Source of the DNA: Acanthosoma haemorrhoidale
Taxonomy: Eukaryota > Arthropoda > Insecta > Hemiptera > Acanthosomatidae
Direction: 5' to 3'
NCBI GenBank assembly: GCA_930367205.1
Contig: OV884011.1
Coordinates: 112,521,139 to 112,585,138, forward strand
DNA: 64,000 nt
Shown: positions 10,923-22,739 of the stretch, one piece after another
Layout: each line of letters starts with the position of its first letter
How positions within the stretch are numbered: the stretch's first letter is position 1
Made by a program: the position numbers and the translations under genes
The notes under the pieces: model-generated
The model's database searches: none
What the model was told of the DNA's origin: nothing
What the model saw: only the letters and a program-made list of their open reading frames with translations

Positions 10923-10928
10923 AATAAA
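10923..10928 (+). terminator. AATAAA poly(A) signal of HAUS5
   Basis: A canonical AATAAA lies about 230 bp after the HAUS5 stop codon, followed by T/G-rich sequence. This gives a 3' UTR of roughly 250 bp. Confidence 0.55.
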
Positions 10929-10929
10929 G

Positions 10930-12800
10930 TTCATTTATTAATGAGTGCATTATGTAATATATATATTTCAGCATTGATATGGTGAATATGAATAGTATAG
11001 TATTATATAACATTATGTGAGAATGGTATGTATCGTAGTAAATAATATGAAAAAAAAATCGTCATTCTGGGACATTGCCCCCTAAAAATAACAAAATGGT
11101 TCAAAGAAATATATTTAGTTGACAAAAATTATTTTATAATTTTTTTTATTGTCGCTAGTCTATAAATAATATTGGGCCTTTGCATATATGTAGTAAATAC
11201 AAATGAACAGCATGATATAATGAAGAGAAAATACATGAAAATAATACCTTAAACATGCAATTGAAGGGTTTGCCGCAAGAGTTAGGCAGCTCCATTTATT
11301 TTTACAACTTTTGGGAAACAAAAAAAAGCTGTTTGAAAATAGAACTTTTAAATTTACTAAAAAAAAAATTATTTACAGTTACTTCATTTGGTAGCAAATA
11401 ATTGAATAGCATCTAAATGTAAAAAAAAAAGAAATTAAATCAGGCTGAATTTTGGAGTTGGCTCTTTAGGCACCTAAGCCCTTTTTATATGGGCTAATAT
11501 TTTTTTTTTAATATACTTTTTTCAAACACTATTAAATTATAAGAAAGATATAAGTACCTAGCACCAAATGAAAGAACAATTTTGTTTTGAATTAAGATGT
11601 GACATGTAACTCAAAAAGGTCAAAAATAGAGCTGCCTCCTTGCTGCAAATTCTTCAATTGTAACATGGAAAAATATAGAAATTATTACATGGGGGGAGTG
11701 TAAAAGGTTGCTTGGATGTATAATAATGTTAATCGAGACAAAAAGAATTATGTAAAGTTATTGGAGGGAGAGGGTAGTAATTCACATAAGAAAATAACAG
11801 CCAAAGGGGGCATATCTGTGAGAAGGAAGATATAGGTCAGATTGGCAGAACCTGGTATTACAGATTTAATTGATGTTACGAATTGGAGAAGGTTCTAAAG
11901 GGATGGAGGCTTTTTAGTCCTGATGGACTGTAGAGAAGGGATCCAAGGAAGTATTGGCAAAGGGTATGGCCATCACAACTCAATGTAGCGCTGCGAAATG
12001 CTACAGTTTGGGGATCCTTAGCAAAAATCTTTACGATGAAAATGTGTAATTTTGTTGAGAGAAATTGTAAATGTAAAGCAAGTGGGAATAATTGTAAGGA
12101 GACAAGACAAAGCTATTATGGAGAAGTCATTTGATTAACTGAATTAAGGTAAGTACACATTAGGTGATTGTTGCCCAACTCTAGTTGTTCGGCAATGTTG
12201 CCAGCAATTCAAGAAATAGTTCTTTTTAAAAAATTGGAGTGAAATTGTGTTGGTAGATAATTTTATTTCCCAATATGGACAGGTGTCAATTTATGTTGCC
12301 CATTGATTTTAAATGAGATACATTGGAAACTAGTAGGTTGATAGATACAAAAATAATCAAGGAAACAATAGAATAGGTGTTGGAAAATATTATATCATAT
12401 TTTAAAATGTTATATATTAAATGTATTTTAACACACGAACAGCATTAAAGTTTTGTGACTACAGTCTTATTATATAACAAGAAATTATACTTCTCAATTA
12501 GGAAAAAAATACTTGTTAAAATTGAAGTAAACTTACACAGTTTGATGTAAACTATAAAAGACTAGGAAAAACATTAAAAATTATTATTATAATATAATAA
12601 ATAATATAATTATTACTCTCTTATTAAAAAAACAAGTTAAATCTATATATAATAAGAGAGATTTATTACCAATAGCACAACAAAAAATAAACAAAATTTA
12701 TTCAATGGCTTGAATGCTATTCACTACACTTTTAACACATGACTCAATATTACTTATAGAATATTATTAAATTCAGCCTTATCATTATACCTTTTTTCAA
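10930..12800. other. AT-rich intergenic region
   Basis: No gene recognised. Many A and T runs. A purine-rich patch at 11690-12000 has no reading frame of note. Confidence 0.3.
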
Positions 12801-12899
12801 TTGTCACCCAAACATTTGCTGCTAAACAGCACCAGACCAGAATTTAGACCAACCTCTAACATTTCATCATTAGGTTTGAATGTTTGTATGCAATTTATG

Positions 12900-14254
12900 G
12901 AGTCTCTAACCTGCGAAAGCGCTCCTAAGGTTCACAGCCATGATTATTTCGGTGTATAAATTGCTGAAAACCCTTTCCATTGTGACTTTTGAAAAGGGAA
13001 GTGGAATAACTAAATATGTTAGGATATTTTTTTGAACCACTGTAGGTTATAATACCACCAATGACCCCTGCACAAAATGTTTTTATTGAGGTGATGTCAA
13101 GAACCAAGTTCTTGAACATCCTTATGATCTTTAAGAACAGGAAAGGGGGTGATAACTTTGAGAAGGGATGGCAATAAAACTATTCCACAGGTTTAATGTC
13201 CAAGATTTCAAAAATCTCGTCATGAAATAGGAACCTTTTTTTTAATTTCCTTGACTAGCTCCCCATAGAATGGAAAAAGTTCTCGAAAATTTATTGACCT
13301 CTCCCTGGCTAACTGTTTCTTTGATGATAGCTAAACTACTGTGGATATCGATTCTCATATATAAATGGTCGGACTTGATGTGTTTAGTTTTATCAGTTGG
13401 AGTCAAATTTAGAATATTGATGGATTTTTCATATGCAGAATTCATAAAACTCATTGGTAACATTTGCAGCAAACAGCTTCTTAGCTTCCGGTTTTACCCT
13501 ATGAAGTAATAGGTATTCTGATTGGAAGAGAGTGTTAAATTTTGTTAGTAAACCTAATTTGTAATCCAAAAATAAGTTGTAAGTATATTTTATTGAAGGG
13601 ATTCGGTAGTAACAGAGTGGTCTTCTGTCATTATTTCTGAAAAATAAGCAGTAAGAGCAGGATACTGTTCCGAAATCCTTCTCACACATGATTTTAGAGA
13701 CAGCCATCTTGTTGTGCATTGAAATAGTATTTTGTGAATATCGATGTCGAAGAAATTCTGCAAAAACTACAAAGTCTTCAACAGATCATAGCAATTTGAG
13801 ACAAGCATTGGAAGGGCACAGAAGTATCAAGTGGCAGAAGAACTTAGTGCAAGCAATTCCAAGGAACTTTGTTTTTTAAATTAGTAAATACTGAATATGA
13901 AGAACCTGCCATTGCGTAGCAGTATCCGAAGATAACCCAATCAATTGTGTCAAACTGATTCCTTGACTGGTGAAAGAATCTAGTACAAGAGCAGATAAAT
14001 AGTCTGCAGTACCTGTAAATATTAAATGTCATGTGATTAAAACATAAAAATCTATATATAATAATGAATTGACCACTGAAAAAAAAATAAGGCTTACTAA
14101 TTTTTATTTTAATCAAATCAAAGAAATGGGTTGTAACTTTTCCCAGATCTTTGTCGAAAAATAAGACTACAATGGCACATTGTTTGGCTGAGGAAATATC
14201 CATAATGACAGGAAAAAATTTTAAGTGCAATTTTAAACTCAACTCCTTCCCCAT
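12900..14254 (-). pseudogene. hAT-family transposase relic (ZMYM/DUF4371-like)
   Basis: Read on the - strand from 14254 downward, the frames give KFFPVIMDISS, CAIVVLFFDKDLGKVTTHFF, DTIDWVIFGYCYAMAGSSYS, NLKNKVPWNCLH, then (shifted) KFFCHLILLCPSNACLKLL and SVEDFVVF, then LFLDYKLGLLTKFNTLFQSE, SFMNSAYEKSINILNLTP and EIKKRFLFHDEIFEILDIKP. These follow the order of the hAT RNase H-like core: first catalytic Asp region (D.S....AIVVRYFD..LGKV), the KIPW...CSCH.IHL..S.AC block, then TKFN..FQSE. At least three frameshifts and several stops separate them. The C-terminal ERLFS motif is not seen downstream. Inactive; no terminal repeats identified. Confidence 0.72.
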
Positions 14255-15900
14255 AATAATTCCCCAACGATTTCCGAGACGTGAAAACTTTACTTCAATA
14301 TCTAAATGGTGTTGTTGGTTGCGCGGAGAGCAACGATGGTAATTTCAGGAGCTCTAACTTTGTGGGGATGGACGAAAGGGAGCTGCGACAGAACGCTCCA
14401 TAGGTGATGTTACAAAGTTACAGTGTCTTTTAGAGTTAGCATGTCTCTACGGTGGTTGACAAAAGTAGTAGCACAGTAGCACAACTCATAGAAAAAGGAA
14501 CATTTGTTCTTTCATTTTCCCCATTTGGTTTTTATGAGTAAACCAATCAGCAAATTATGGTTGACGTAACCAGGCGAAATTGAAAGTTTGTTTCTTTCGC
14601 TCCTGTGTTGTTTTGAAAGTACTTTTTCTTTTTTTGCGAGGGCGGTACACATTCATCCACCAAAGATGACAGCGCTGGCGCTGGCAGTGTTTGTGGCACA
14701 GGCGGTAATGACGAAGAATGTTTTTTCTTTAAATTCTTTTTTAGAAACTTCTCTATTCAGCCCAATCACTAATCGTTATTTATAATTTATAGTAACAAAA
14801 ATATTAAAAAATAGTTAAAATTTGAACTCTTTAAATGTAACTATTTACGCTGTTGTAAATTCTTAACATAAGCACGATTCTAAGAATAATATAACAGCAT
14901 TTGGAGGCCATGAGCGCGCGGGTGCGAACGATTAAGAAGTTTCGGTAAGGAGCTGATTTTTTTTATCTCCGGGGGTAGAGGCACTGAGAAAGCAAGGTGA
15001 ATAGATTCAATAGGACCCGCGCATCGAGGGGAAGCCTGGTCCTACATCATAAAATATTTCTCTTCAGGTGCAAATGAGACAATATCGATACAATGACTAA
15101 TCAATGGGTACAATCACGTTTGCCTAAGCCTGCAGAGTCCCAACGCTGCACTAGGGCTCCACAGATAACGTAATTTAGCCATTTTACCGAAAATTACACG
15201 ATTTTCTAGGCTGCTTGAAAATTACCTACAGAAGCAAAAAAACAAAATACCCGAAACGGAAAATATTACCCGCATTGGCAGCACTAATTAGAAATGTCGG
15301 ATTTTGGACTTATTTTTGGGAGAGGGAATAGTGACTTGATTATTGTACAATATGCAAATGAGATCGAGAGCAGATAGGAAAGGTAGTGAATGATAGCTGG
15401 TAGGAGGAAATTCAGGATTAATAGGACGATAGGCTCGTCAATAATAAAGTCAGAGTTGGCCCAGCATTGTGAAGATAAATGAGTAGCGAAGTGAAAATTA
15501 TTTAAATTCATAATTGAATCAATCAATTATTCAAATTTTAGTTTAAAATGTTATGGCTAGTGCTTTCCTCACTTGCTCCTTAGCACCACTACTAAGTATA
15601 GCACATCCTTCGGTCGCTCTGCCTCTTTATGAGTTGTTGCACCATGGATTTATTTTAGTTAATAATAAATAAAATCTATCCTACTATCGTATCTGAGGTA
15701 TTATTATAATAGGTAACAGACCATAGGGCAACAAAGAGTATAACACGTTAGTTTCCTGAGTGCTTCACATTTTTCTAAGAAGTAGTATTATGTTCCCTCC
15801 TCATGCTTACATTTAAAACACAGGGGATTTTGGGGTCCACTTATCAAAATTAGGTGTCGGCTTAATCTGCAGTTTCTAGTCAAAGTGCAAAAGGTTTTAA
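14255..15900. other. intergenic region
   Basis: Some GC-richer patches (14300-14420, 14880-15040) but no recognisable coding sequence. A minus-strand open frame at 15284-15526 is hydrophobic and resembles no known protein. Confidence 0.3.
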
Positions 15901-15939
15901 ATTTGAATTGAGTTATTTACTATGGAAGGCCTGTTGATG

Positions 15940-16250
15940 AATTTTCTTATCCTATCTATAGCTGATGCTGTTACATCATTGCTTATCCGTCCTGATCCAT
16001 GTACGTCTAATGGCTGGTTGGTCAAGACCAACATAGGGCCAGCCCGCTTCTTGCTTAGCGAGTTTGTCCATACTCTCGTTGACGTCTATACCTGTTCCTA
16101 CGGTGGATGGGCCCGCCATCCACCTAGGCCTACGCATATAGGATACATTATTAAGTTTGTTGAGCAGATCACCAATTACGATACACAGTAGTTGGAGAGG
16201 CAGATCTTGTGAACAGCTCGTAACTACCTTTGTCTTCCTGGTGATGTTGA
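15940..16250 (-). pseudogene. probable retroelement RNase H relic
   Basis: On the - strand one frame reads DLLNKLNNVSYMRR, then STVGTGIDVNESMDKLAKQE. This resembles the end of LINE-encoded RNase H (WVPGHxGIDGNExADxLAK). The upstream catalytic Asp motifs are not clear. Could be a chance match, but the GID.NE..D.LAK string is characteristic. Confidence 0.42.
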
Positions 16251-17199
16251 CAAGGACTTAATTTTTTCAGCGAGACAACACGGCGTCTATCCGCCTGGGT
16301 TACTTACAAGGAGCAACCCTTCTAGACAGGGCTAGTCTTATTTTTCACGACCTTGTTATATCAAATAAGAACAGCCGTAGGTAATATCCCTCGTGGTGGA
16401 GGATATTTTCTACTTTTGTAACAGCAGCGTGAGGTTATGTTTTGGTTTATTTATTCTTTGCATGCTGGTATGAGTTTAGCAGTAACGGGCTTACCAGTCT
16501 CACTTATAGAAAGCCGCTTACTACTTTCTTCGAATATCTTCGTCATCGAATATCTTTGGCAGTGTACCATGGTTTTTGCCCCTGATATTTCCAACCAAAA
16601 TAGCAAGACCCCACCCCAATAGTTCTTTTTCCACTCTTACTCCACCAGACTTCATGTTTGAATGCCTTCAGTGAGATTTTTTGGCGTCCCAGTTTGAATG
16701 GAGTGGTCTTATTGAAGGTACGAAGAATTGAGGGTGAATTCCACCATCTCCCCTTTCTGTCAGGAACGGGGGGGGGGGGGGGTGCAGGTCCACAAAGCCT
16801 CAAAGAGACTCACCGTGACTTCCGTCAAGTGGCTTGCTTTGTGTTCAAGAGCCAGTTTATTTTTCCCAGTGAAAAGAGTGTGGAGTGACTGAGATTTCAT
16901 CTGGAGAGATTCCAATATTTGTAGTGTTCCTCGAGATCATTGTGATACCTCATCAGCTAATATAATACGATTAAAGGAAAAGACAAGATAGTAGATGGTT
17001 GATAGAGTAGAGGGTTATTTATATTTATATTATGTCGCTAGGTGTCGCTGCAGATGAATATACTGTAAACATGCAACGGTGTGGTTCGTAATGAAATATG
17101 AACATTTGATCGTATTTATACAGATTAGTACGAAAAAAATAGAAACTTTTTTTTCTTTCTTGTATAATTACAATCTGTTTATCCAGCTCAATGCTACTA
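16251..17199. other. intergenic region with a poly(G) run
   Basis: A run of about 14 G lies near 16769-16782. Open frames on both strands around 16540-16890 are crossed by it and match nothing known. They may be the rest of the retroelement that left the RNase H relic. Confidence 0.3.
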
Positions 17200-17229
17200 A
17201 CTCAATACGTAATGTTCACACTCGTGCCA

Positions 17230-17425
17230 ACATTTATGCAATACGAACACCCAAAATCTGTCCAGGAGCCCCCTTACCTTCGAGGATTCCCTCAATAAAA
17301 CTTGAGGTAAAATCGGGGACAACGAAGATCCCCCCCTCCTCTCTCTCCGACTATTTTGCTATATGGCGAAGACCAGAAAGGGAGCAAAAGAGTCACAGAC
17401 GCTCAGGACTTGAGTGGGGACATCT
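17230..17425 (+). repeat. S-family SINE-like repeat, diverged copy
   Basis: Shares ordered blocks with the copies at 21.9, 41.7 and 50.6 kb: AAGATCCCCCCCTCCTCTCT (compare AAGTTCCCC.TGCTCCTCCGT) and GAGTCACAGACGCTCAGGAC (compare GAGCCACAGACGCTTAGGAC). Diverged, so the edges are approximate. Confidence 0.45.
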
Positions 17426-17429
17426 TAGC

Positions 17430-19800
17430 CAGTGTTATGACACACATATCTATTTACAATAGTCAGTGAGGCCACCGGTGCCTTAGTTGACGAGGAAGAT
17501 TGTGACTGCATAATGAGGAGTTGTGAGTAAGATTTTAATGTGCGGATAAGTTTTCATGGAATTAGGCAAATGCTAAAGTTATAAGATCAAGGACTGCAGG
17601 TCCATTGAGATCATTGTAACAGCTAAACGTATTTTGAAAAGTGACAAGTTCCTTTGACTGTCCGTTAACATATAGACTATGTATCTACACGCTAATTCTC
17701 TGAAGGTTGCGTAGTGTAGTGAACTGTGAATGTTCAACCCCCGACATGGGGAATGTAGTGTAAAATTATAAAGTAATGTTAAGGGACTGAGGCCGGAGGG
17801 ACAAAGGCCGTCTGTCGGCGTGTCATAAATCCCTGTTTTGGGTGTGCGCCGACGGAAGGGAAGATTACCCCCCATCTGTTGCGGACTATCCTTTAAGGGC
17901 TGGAGGATTTTACGCATGTAAGTGCCAGAAGGGATATGGGACTCAGCAAATAAGGAGGCCCGAGAATAATGTGCATAACCCATTTACAAGAGGGTAATAA
18001 CCCATTTTATAATTGAGTTCCTTCCATTTTGATCACCACGTTAATTTATTAAGGTAAACTACTTTGGGTTTAGAGTCAAATGGGACCAATAGTAAGTAAT
18101 TGAAATATTTGAGTAAGATGTAATTTTGTACAACTTCACGGTAATGCAATACGCTTAGGATTTGATAGAAGAATCAAATCTGTCAAAGTTGAATAGTTAG
18201 ATGGCATCCCTAAAATTCTAATATTCTAATTATTCAACTAGAGCGTAAGAGCGAGGTGTTTGTAGGTAAGTCAGGTAAATAGATAAAGGGATTTATGTAT
18301 CCTTAGAAAAGATACACCCCTTATATATTGCCTTACAGTTTTATGTATTCAGATACATCTGAATATTAGATAGATAAGTAGATCCATACTCTAATGTATC
18401 TGTCAGTTCGCAAAACATAGCAGAACTTATTAACTTCAAAATGGGCATCATGAAAATTCTTATCACATTAAGATTTCCACACGGTGAAGTCGAGGGCAAA
18501 ATGCTGATAGTTAATAATATGATGCCTTATATTTTCTTAGAAAAGAAATCTGTCGCAGTTGAAATAGTGGAGTCCACATAAATGATTTATTACAGAATGA
18601 TAATGGACCTCGGCTGAAATGGATGACGGTGAATCACTTGCATTTTTCAGCCGTGTACTACTGGTATAATGATCGAAAATATATGCTCATGAAAGCTTCT
18701 TGAAAAGAATGCTTATCGGGATCCACCCACTTTTGTTTAAAAAATCAAAAGACAATTCATTGTAAGTACCGCCGTACGGATCTAGGATTAAAAATAGCAT
18801 GCTTTAAAGTCAAACACGCACTGATATAAAGTTATAAACAGTAATAGTACTACCATGTATAACTATTTTGTAGTTATAGTCCATTAAGGGTTTCCAATAG
18901 CGGCGGTCATGTATTTGCTCATTAGGGCCCATAGTGTTAAATATGGATCACTCACATATTCACATAAAGAGAGGTCCCCTCTCCTTATATCATAATAATT
19001 GGAGGCCTTGAATCCAATTTCCATTTGTATAAAATAATTTTAACGTCGATTTTGAATTACGGTGTGTGAGAGACCTCATTTCAGTCAACCAATATACAAA
19101 AAAAATTAATCAATCTGTTTGAATTAATGTTTAATCTCATAAATTTGGTTTTGAAGTATTAAAGTGTTAAATATGTCTCAACATATCGGTCCCTAAGAAT
19201 ATACATTGTTTATTTATATTAGTAATTTTTTTTATCATTGATCTGAAGATATAATGTTTATATTTAAATGTTTCTTTAAATGATCTCTAAATTATATTGT
19301 ATCCATCAACAAAGAAACCGGTAGCAGTTCAAAGGCAAACCATACAATTAAATACCTGCAATGGATATGTACTTGAACTGGGTAATAAACCATCTTTTTG
19401 CGTAAAGGGTAGACAAAGACAGCTAATAGTTGGCCATTAAAATAATTGAACTATATAATAATAGTTCCGAAATCAACCTGCCAGTATACTTCACTAAAAA
19501 AATAAAAGATACTAAATATATGCAGATAAGATTACTTCCATTATACTCACAAGCACTCTATTACAGCGGAATATGTATTACTAGAAGTAAGAGGTAATGA
19601 ACACTTTACATTTAAAATTACCGGACAAGTCATTAAGCTTATTTTCTGTTACCTTGAAGAACCCAAATATGTTATTAGTCTAATACAGAAAACACTTGTA
19701 TATAAACAATAGTGTGGAACAAATATATTCTAAATCCGAACAAATGATAAATCAAACATTACATACCGATTGAATACACAAACCAGTTAATTATATTTCA
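17430..19800. other. intergenic region
   Basis: No gene recognised. A 134-codon minus-strand open frame at 17579-17983 lies in a GC-richer patch; its translation shows no domain, signal peptide or family motif I know. Confidence 0.3.
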
Positions 19801-19808
19801 AGTTTTTT

Positions 19809-20135
19809 TACTCGTTGTAGCACCTCACAAACCCAGTGTTTAACACTATGACCCCACCACTCTTTCCACATCGATTCCAACAGACTGTGGGGGAAAGTTA
19901 GGTTAAGATTTAGTTTTAAGTTTTTATTGTTAGATGTACGTTAAGTCTATGATAAATAAGGAGAGCCCCATCACTTTTAATAAATTCAGTCCATTAATGT
20001 ATAAGGTATATCACTATACTTTTGTACAGTGCAGATCGCTATTAGTAGAAAACAGACAGTATAAAATGTAGCTAAGCTACAGGAAATATAATGAAGCAAT
20101 TCGTAAATAGAATCGTTTGTAGAATATTTGCTTTG
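19809..20135 (+). repeat. R-family dispersed repeat, copy 1
   Basis: Aligns in the same orientation with 34211-34515 along its whole length: ACTCGTTGTAGCACCTCACA, GGGGAAAGTTAGGTTAAGAT, AGTCTATGATAAATAAGGAG and AGCTAAGCTACAGGA are matched with few changes. No coding potential and no obvious terminal inverted repeats. Class unknown; possibly a LINE 3' end or a non-autonomous element. Confidence 0.65.
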
Positions 20136-21935
20136 TAACATATATTAATTTTTTAACAAGGGGATATGGAAAAAAAAAAAAAAACTGTACTTAATATTAA
20201 CAATCTCGTATATGTAATATTTAAAGCTGAATTCAACACATGCTTGCTTCAAACTCCCAAAACACTCTGCCACGAGCCTGTTTCAGACAAAGGCCCCTCG
20301 TTCGTGACTTCTTCTTCTAGCAGATGGAGGTCGATTTGACCTACGTTAAATTTCCTTGGTACAGTAGACATTATATTTTATGTCTTTTGTTTAAATATAC
20401 TTTGTCAGGCTGGGATATAAATGAGCAAATGTTAGCTCTACTTACGGCTTGGTGAAATTGTCTGGCAAAAACTCAATAATGAAAACTGTTCAGACCATTA
20501 GGCAAGCTATATACTTAATGTGTTTTTAACTGTTCTAAAAAAATGCTGATAGATGATAGAAAAAAAAATTATTAAAATAGGCTAGGTATCTTGGGATCTG
20601 GAGTTCCAAACTCTGTTTGCATCATTAAGGTGTACACTCAGTTATGAAACATACCTTACCTATTTATTTGCGGAACGGAAAAAGCCTTCCAAACCATTAT
20701 ACATAACGTAAAAACAAAGAGGGGAAATACATGATTTAGTTGGCCCTGTTCGTCCAGGCAAAAAATAGGTATAATGTATTTCATTAGTGCATCTTGACCT
20801 TAATGGTTCAAGAGTTTAATAAATTTAAACACGTAATTTGCAGGTAGATGATGTTGAGGAACGTTAAAAAATTTACACTAAAATTATATGTTTAGCCCAA
20901 CTTACTTGTATTGTTTGAGCTCCCGTAAAATAGTGGGACCTTTTAAAGTGTAGCTCAACTGAAGGGTTATGCCAATAACAGACGCTGGGTCAAATCAATA
21001 AACACAATGTAACCCAAAATTATATGTCACATGACATTTATTGAGCCAACAAATGAAAGAAAATCTTAATAAAATATAAAATAGATAATGAACAAATAAG
21101 AGTTATGATAAGAATAAAAATCTCAAATATAATAATTAACAAGTCTCTGATGATGATAATAATAATAATATAATGCATTAATCATCAATGTAAGTGCCTA
21201 TAAAGCACTTCAGTGTGGTCGAAATCATCAAAACTGCAAGTGGACTGCGGTAAAAACGCCAGCGTGCGAGTGGCTTCAAGCGAAGACTGGCTAAATTTTT
21301 ACAAATAGTGTTCATTGTTGTTCTTCTTAATCCTTAAGAGGCCGTAAACAACGTAATCACAAAAGTTGCTCATAATGAATAGTTCTCCAATGGAACTTTA
21401 CAAAATTTTAATAATGCAAATCTCAACTAAGAGAAATCCAAAAAAACAAGGACTAATCTATTTATGACACTATCGACAATGTGAAAAATGTCTACTGCGC
21501 TACATCTGATAAGCAACAATATACAAAATAATAATTTTTTAAAAGATAAAATAAAATAATATGGTTACTTGCTGAATAACGACATCATTATAAACAATAG
21601 AACATAAAATAAAAGCTTAGTATGGAACAACTGTAGTAATAACGTGTGTTAGAACTCAAAATGATCTATACTAATAAACAATAAATCACATTAAAACAAA
21701 ATTCTATAACTTAAATCTGTACAATGTTGAGCGTTAACAAGTATTTTATGTGATATTTTTGGCCCTTGTTCTTTATTTTTATAATATTTGTGAGATAGTT
21801 ATCGTATCTAAGGTTAAGTAGGAAAAAATGAGAAATTTAAATGTTTAACTTCTTTATTGTGTTACAATCTTGCTTATTGGACAATAAAAAATATTCTCAT
21901 TCATATCATATTTACAATTTTCATTCACTCGCTCA
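20136..21935. other. AT-rich intergenic region
   Basis: No coding sequence recognised. A short (GAT)n/(AAT)n tract lies near 21150-21172. Confidence 0.3.
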
Positions 21936-21939
21936 TCCA

Positions 21940-22130
21940 TGCAGTATTTATGAACAGCCCAGAGACCTGCCAAATCCACATGGATGCCATCTCCCTCGCA
22001 TGCGAAAGAGGGACTGGAGTCTTGGGAAGTTCCCCTCGTTCCTCCGTCAGCCGCGTCACAGGATACGAGCCAATGGAGGCTGACCAAGTTAGTGCCACAA
22101 AAACTCAGGACATGATTGGAGAAACTGGCC
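21940..22130 (+). repeat. S-family SINE-like repeat, copy 1
   Basis: Closely matches the reverse complement of 50690-50890. Both can be read as RD[LF]PNPHGC[HQ]LP.MRKR in one frame, and share TCCGTCAGCCGCGTCA and TACGAGCCA.TGGA. The DNA match continues outside the open frame, so it is a repeat and not a conserved gene. Confidence 0.65.
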
Positions 22131-22239
22131 ATTGCCAGGACTTCCACTGTCAAATCACCTTCAATTAATTAGTTTTTTCGCACTTCCCATTATTATCAAA
22201 TCGCTTATATAATTTTACGGCCACGATCGTTACAGTGCA

Positions 22240-22735
22240 TTAAGCGAACAAGCCATATAAGTAAACAGGTGAACACAAGCACCCTGCATGTACCTTCCGT
22301 TTTGGTTGGATGACAGTTTTGGATGCCTGAAAGTATAAATATTCCAATAAGTCCAAATATTTAATTAAGGCCCGATATGTATCGGGAGTGTCCGAAGAAA
22401 GTTTTGTGTCCCGAGACCGATTTAGGCACGTGTATTTTCCCGTATCTACAATTTTACTCATTTGAGAACATAGCAATTTAAAATTGCTTATATTGCGGAC
22501 GAATATTGCAGGCGGCTTGGGCTGTGTAGGTGTTTTAGTTACTTCTATGTCCTCCACTTGGATATTTTTCAACGCCTCAATGGTGTTAGGCGCGAGGAAT
22601 GAGGACTCGTCGACGGTTTCTTCTTTGGATAAGCTACAGAGGAGTTTATTTGTACGTTCCTATTTGGACGTCTTGGTTTTCTCTTAATTGACGATGGAGT
22701 GGGAGTTGGCCCTAGAGACATTGATCTTTTTTTTT
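22240..22735 (-). pseudogene. Jockey/X-element-like ORF1 (Gag) relic
   Basis: The - strand frame at 22572-22240 reads KPPAIFVRNISNFKLLCSQM, then TYRALIKYLDLLEYLYFQ. This is the retrotransposon Gag domain (PRE_C2HC region: PPIFV..V.N...L......Y...IK.L....I.YHTYQL) that precedes the zinc knuckles. Upstream, 22735-22573 continues in two frames (MSLGPTPTPSSIKRKPRRPN; KEETVDESSFLAPNTIEALK) separated by a shift and a stop. The zinc knuckles are missing. Same family type as the relic in HAUS5 intron 3. Confidence 0.65.
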
Positions 22736-22739
22736 TATT

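Noticed and set aside
17579..17983. 134-codon minus-strand frame
   Set aside because: Located in a GC-richer patch with few stops by chance; no domain, signal peptide or conserved pattern recognised.
21841..22168. Open frames of 80-103 codons, one sharing a peptide with the frame at 50685-50891
   Set aside because: The similarity extends at DNA level beyond the frames and in several copies, so it is an S-family repeat, not a gene family.
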